A DNA stretch of 64,000 nucleotides, from positions 186,001 to 250,000 of the forward strand of contig NZ_JBNNUK010000001.1 of the NCBI RefSeq assembly GCF_050279675.1, written 5' to 3'. Within the stretch, counting starts at the first letter, position 1, and each line of letters begins with the position of its first letter. A program made the position numbers and the translations under genes. The notes under the pieces are model-generated. The model did not search any database. It was not told the DNA's origin and worked only from the letters and a program-made list of their open reading frames with translations. Positions 62,531 through 64,000 of the stretch are shown here, piece after piece. This DNA is from Viridibacillus sp050279675 (GTDB lineage Bacteria; Bacillota; Bacilli; Bacillales_A; Planococcaceae).

Positions 62531-63237
62531 TACACAAAACCTCCTTTACGTTTTGCACGATTTGCATAAACGATTTCAACTGTTATTGAAGAAACCAGAG
62601 CAGCAACTAATAATGCCCAGCCAGTTGATAAAATTTGTGTCCAGTAGAAAAAGCAATTAATAACTGCAGCGAGTAAAGCGAGCATAATGACTTTGCGATT
62701 GCCTTTCATAGAAGGAACTAACAGGCCGACAAACATGGCATATAGAGCAATCCCCATGGCTACTTGCAAAAAGGCTGGCAAATTTGCACCTATTAAGTGA
62801 CCGACTGCTGTGAAAACAACCCAACTCCCATATGCAATGAGCATTACACCGACACCAAATGAAGTAGGTAGCTTTTCTTCTTTTCGTGTTGCAAGTACAG
62901 AAAATGATTCATCTGTTACCCAGAAAGCATAGATGGATTTTTTCCATTTTGTTTCGGATTGCATCTTTTCATTTAGTGATGCCGTCATTAAAAGGTGACG
63001 GATATTGACGACAAAAGTATTAAGGACAATCAGTAAAGGATCTGTCCCTGTTGTCAATAAATTTAAAGCTATATACTGTGAAGCCCCAGCGTAAACGAGT
63101 ATGCTCATAGCCGTTGCTTCAATCATTGACAGACCGGTTGTTTTTGCGAGCAAACCAAATGTCAGTGCAATTGGAAAGTAGCCGATCGCAATACTAGAAC
63201 CTGCCTTCATACCAGCTGAAAAGCCGAGTTTTTTCAT
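62530..63237 (-). CDS. azlC: AzlC-type branched-chain amino acid permease
   Basis: A 235-aa membrane protein with seven to eight helices: GSSIAIGYFPIALTFGLLAKTTGLSMIEATAMSILVYAGASQYIALNLL, NIRHLLMTASL, and FWVTDESFSV. Large subunit of AzlCD, tied to azaleucine resistance in B. subtilis. ATG at 63237 follows GGAGGAG by 6 nt; the ATG at 63252 lies on that site. Divergent from an XRE-cupin regulator that probably controls it. Confidence 0.93.
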   Translation of the reverse strand: MKKLGFSAGMKAGSSIAIGYFPIALTFGLLAKTTGLSMIEATAMSILVYAGASQYIALNLLTTGTDPLLIVLNTFVVNIRHLLMTASLNEKMQSETKWKKSIYAFWVTDESFSVLATRKEEKLPTSFGVGVMLIAYGSWVVFTAVGHLIGANLPAFLQVAMGIALYAMFVGLLVPSMKGNRKVIMLALLAAVINCFFYWTQILSTGWALLVAALVSSITVEIVYANRAKRKGGFV

Positions 63238-63270
63238 GTGTAGCTCCTCCATTGAAACGTTTAATAAAGT

Positions 63271-63282
63271 ATACAGCTGTAT
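63271..63282. promoter_or_regulatory. Candidate operator between azlC and the XRE-cupin gene
   Basis: ATACAGCTGTAT, a perfect 12-bp palindrome in the 71-bp divergent intergenic region. It would overlap the azlC promoter (TTTATC-N16-TATTAA on the minus strand). Binding by the adjacent regulator is inferred. Confidence 0.5.
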
Positions 63283-63308
63283 GATAAAATATACAAGAGG
63301 TGAAATTT

Positions 63309-63863
63309 ATGGAAGAAATAAGCCGTAATTTAGGAAAACAATTGAAGAAAATCCGTCATCAACGCTTGCTTAGCTTAGATGATATGGCTAAATTAACTGA
63401 TGTTAGTAAAGGTCAGTTAGCACAAATGGAAAAAGGAGAATCCAATCCAACTGTGTCGACGATTTGGAAAATTGCTAACGGTTTACGCATTTCTTTTTCA
63501 ACATTATTAAAACCACCGAAGGAGCAATTTTTTAAAATAAATAGTGCAGAGATGCCATTTGTCACGGAGAACGAAGGAAAATATCGAGTATATTCAATTA
63601 TTCCTTATGACCCTGAACGGGGTTGGGAACTCTTTAAAGTAGAAATGGATCCTGGATGTAGTCATAAGAGTGATGCACATACTGATGGGGTAGAAGAAAC
63701 CATAACGGCTATAAAAGGACAAGTAGTTGTCGAAGCTGGTGATATGAGTGAAACCTTAAATGTTGGTGAAACGCTCGTCTTTAAAGGACATCAAATCCAT
63801 CAATATACGAATACAGCAGATGAAATGACTGTCCTGCACTTTATTTTACAATATAAACAGTAA
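63309..63863 (+). CDS. XRE-family regulator with C-terminal cupin domain
   Basis: A 184-aa DNA-binding protein: helix-turn-helix (about 5-60: LGKQLKKIRHQRLLSLDDMAKLTDVSKGQLAQMEKGESNPTVSTIWKIANGL) and a small-molecule-binding cupin (about 100-180: HTDGVEETITAIKGQVVVEAG...GETLVFKGHQIHQYTN). Such proteins repress or activate a neighbouring transporter in response to a ligand. ATG at 63309 is 8 nt after GAGG; GTG 63300 lies on that site. Its target is probably azlCD. Confidence 0.9.
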   Translation: MEEISRNLGKQLKKIRHQRLLSLDDMAKLTDVSKGQLAQMEKGESNPTVSTIWKIANGLRISFSTLLKPPKEQFFKINSAEMPFVTENEGKYRVYSIIPYDPERGWELFKVEMDPGCSHKSDAHTDGVEETITAIKGQVVVEAGDMSETLNVGETLVFKGHQIHQYTNTADEMTVLHFILQYKQ

Positions 63864-63870
63864 CTTTTAA

Positions 63871-63917
63871 GTAGCGCTCATTCCTCAATTGGGATACCTA
63901 CAAGACGCTATTTTTTT
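63871..63917 (+). terminator. Probable terminator of the XRE-cupin gene
   Basis: TAGCG pairs with CGCTA across a long loop, followed by seven T. Confidence 0.6.
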
Positions 63918-63933
63918 AGAGAGGGAGAAACAT

Positions 63934-64000
63934 ATGCCTGACTGGTTAACGTTAGAAAATTTTCATGAATTAGCAAAAGAGTATCGATCATTTGGCACGC
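63934..64000 (+). CDS. Start of a gene cut by the window edge, possibly a TVP38/TMEM64 (DedA-like) membrane protein
   Basis: Only the first 22 codons are present: MPDWLTLENFHELAKEYRS then FG. AGAGGGAG stands 6 nt before the ATG, so the start is convincing. The opening resembles the N-terminus of TVP38/TMEM64-type membrane proteins of Bacillales, but too little is visible for a firm call. Confidence 0.55.
   Translation, partial: MPDWLTLENFHELAKEYRSFGT

Overview
The window is a low-GC, gene-dense chromosomal segment from a motile, spore-former-type Bacillales bacterium. Gene content and order follow the Bacillus subtilis tagO-lytR-yvyE-degSU-comF-flg-hag-fliD-hpf-secA-prfB-ftsEX-ctpB-minJ neighbourhood. 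Departures point to the Lysinibacillus/Solibacillus (Planococcaceae) side: a flagellin lysine methylase (fliB) follows hag, there are two comK-type genes, uvrBA lies between prfB and ftsEX, and comFB, swrA and cccB are absent. The genus is an inference; the order-level call is firm. No rRNA, tRNA, insertion sequence, prophage or CRISPR array was seen.

Layout. 1-7.6 kb: envelope genes, mostly on the minus strand (tagA, a CapA-like lipoprotein, two NlpC/P60 endopeptidases, an LCP ligase) plus a plus-strand membrane-anchored trypsin-like protease. 7.8-9.1 kb: a comK-type gene divergent from a small sigma-70 factor. 9.6-16.2 kb: malic enzyme, a glutamate-synthase-like FMN protein, brnQ and a chemoreceptor. 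16.4-26.5 kb: tagO, a second LCP protein, yvyE, degS-degU, a lipoprotein, a DegV protein, comFA-comFC and yvyF. 26.5-27.1 kb: a long 21-bp tandem repeat array. 27.2-38.4 kb: the late flagellar cluster (flgM-flgN-flgK-flgL-yviE-fliW-csrA, hag, fliB, an unknown gene, flaG-fliD-fliS-fliT). 38.5-46.1 kb: a PilZ protein, hpf, a GGDEF-EAL protein, secA and prfB with its +1 frameshift. 46.2-54 kb: a small conserved gene, a second comK-type gene, an IDEAL protein, uvrB-uvrA and yvlB. 54.2-61.7 kb: ftsE-ftsX with an M23-type coiled-coil protein, a TlpA-like thioredoxin, ctpB, a minJ-like gene and csbA. 61.7-64 kb: a noncoding stretch with a hairpin array and a SAM-I riboswitch, then azlCD, a divergent XRE-cupin regulator and the start of a membrane gene.

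How it works together. Three programmes are interleaved: wall teichoic acid and peptidoglycan turnover (tagA/tagO/LCP/NlpC/FtsEX-M23/CtpB/MinJ), motility with a FliW-CsrA-Hag translational switch and sigma-D-type promoters, and competence (two comK, comF, degSU). Regulatory sites visible in the DNA include a perfect WalR box, sigma-D and sigma-B promoters, a LexA box before uvrBA, a CsrA hairpin in the hag leader and a SAM-I riboswitch.

The most unusual part is 61.70-62.21 kb. A complete SAM-I riboswitch there has its own sigma-A promoter and terminator but no gene downstream. What follows instead is an approximately 29-nt-spaced array of mini-hairpins with a conserved hexaloop and different, self-complementary stems.
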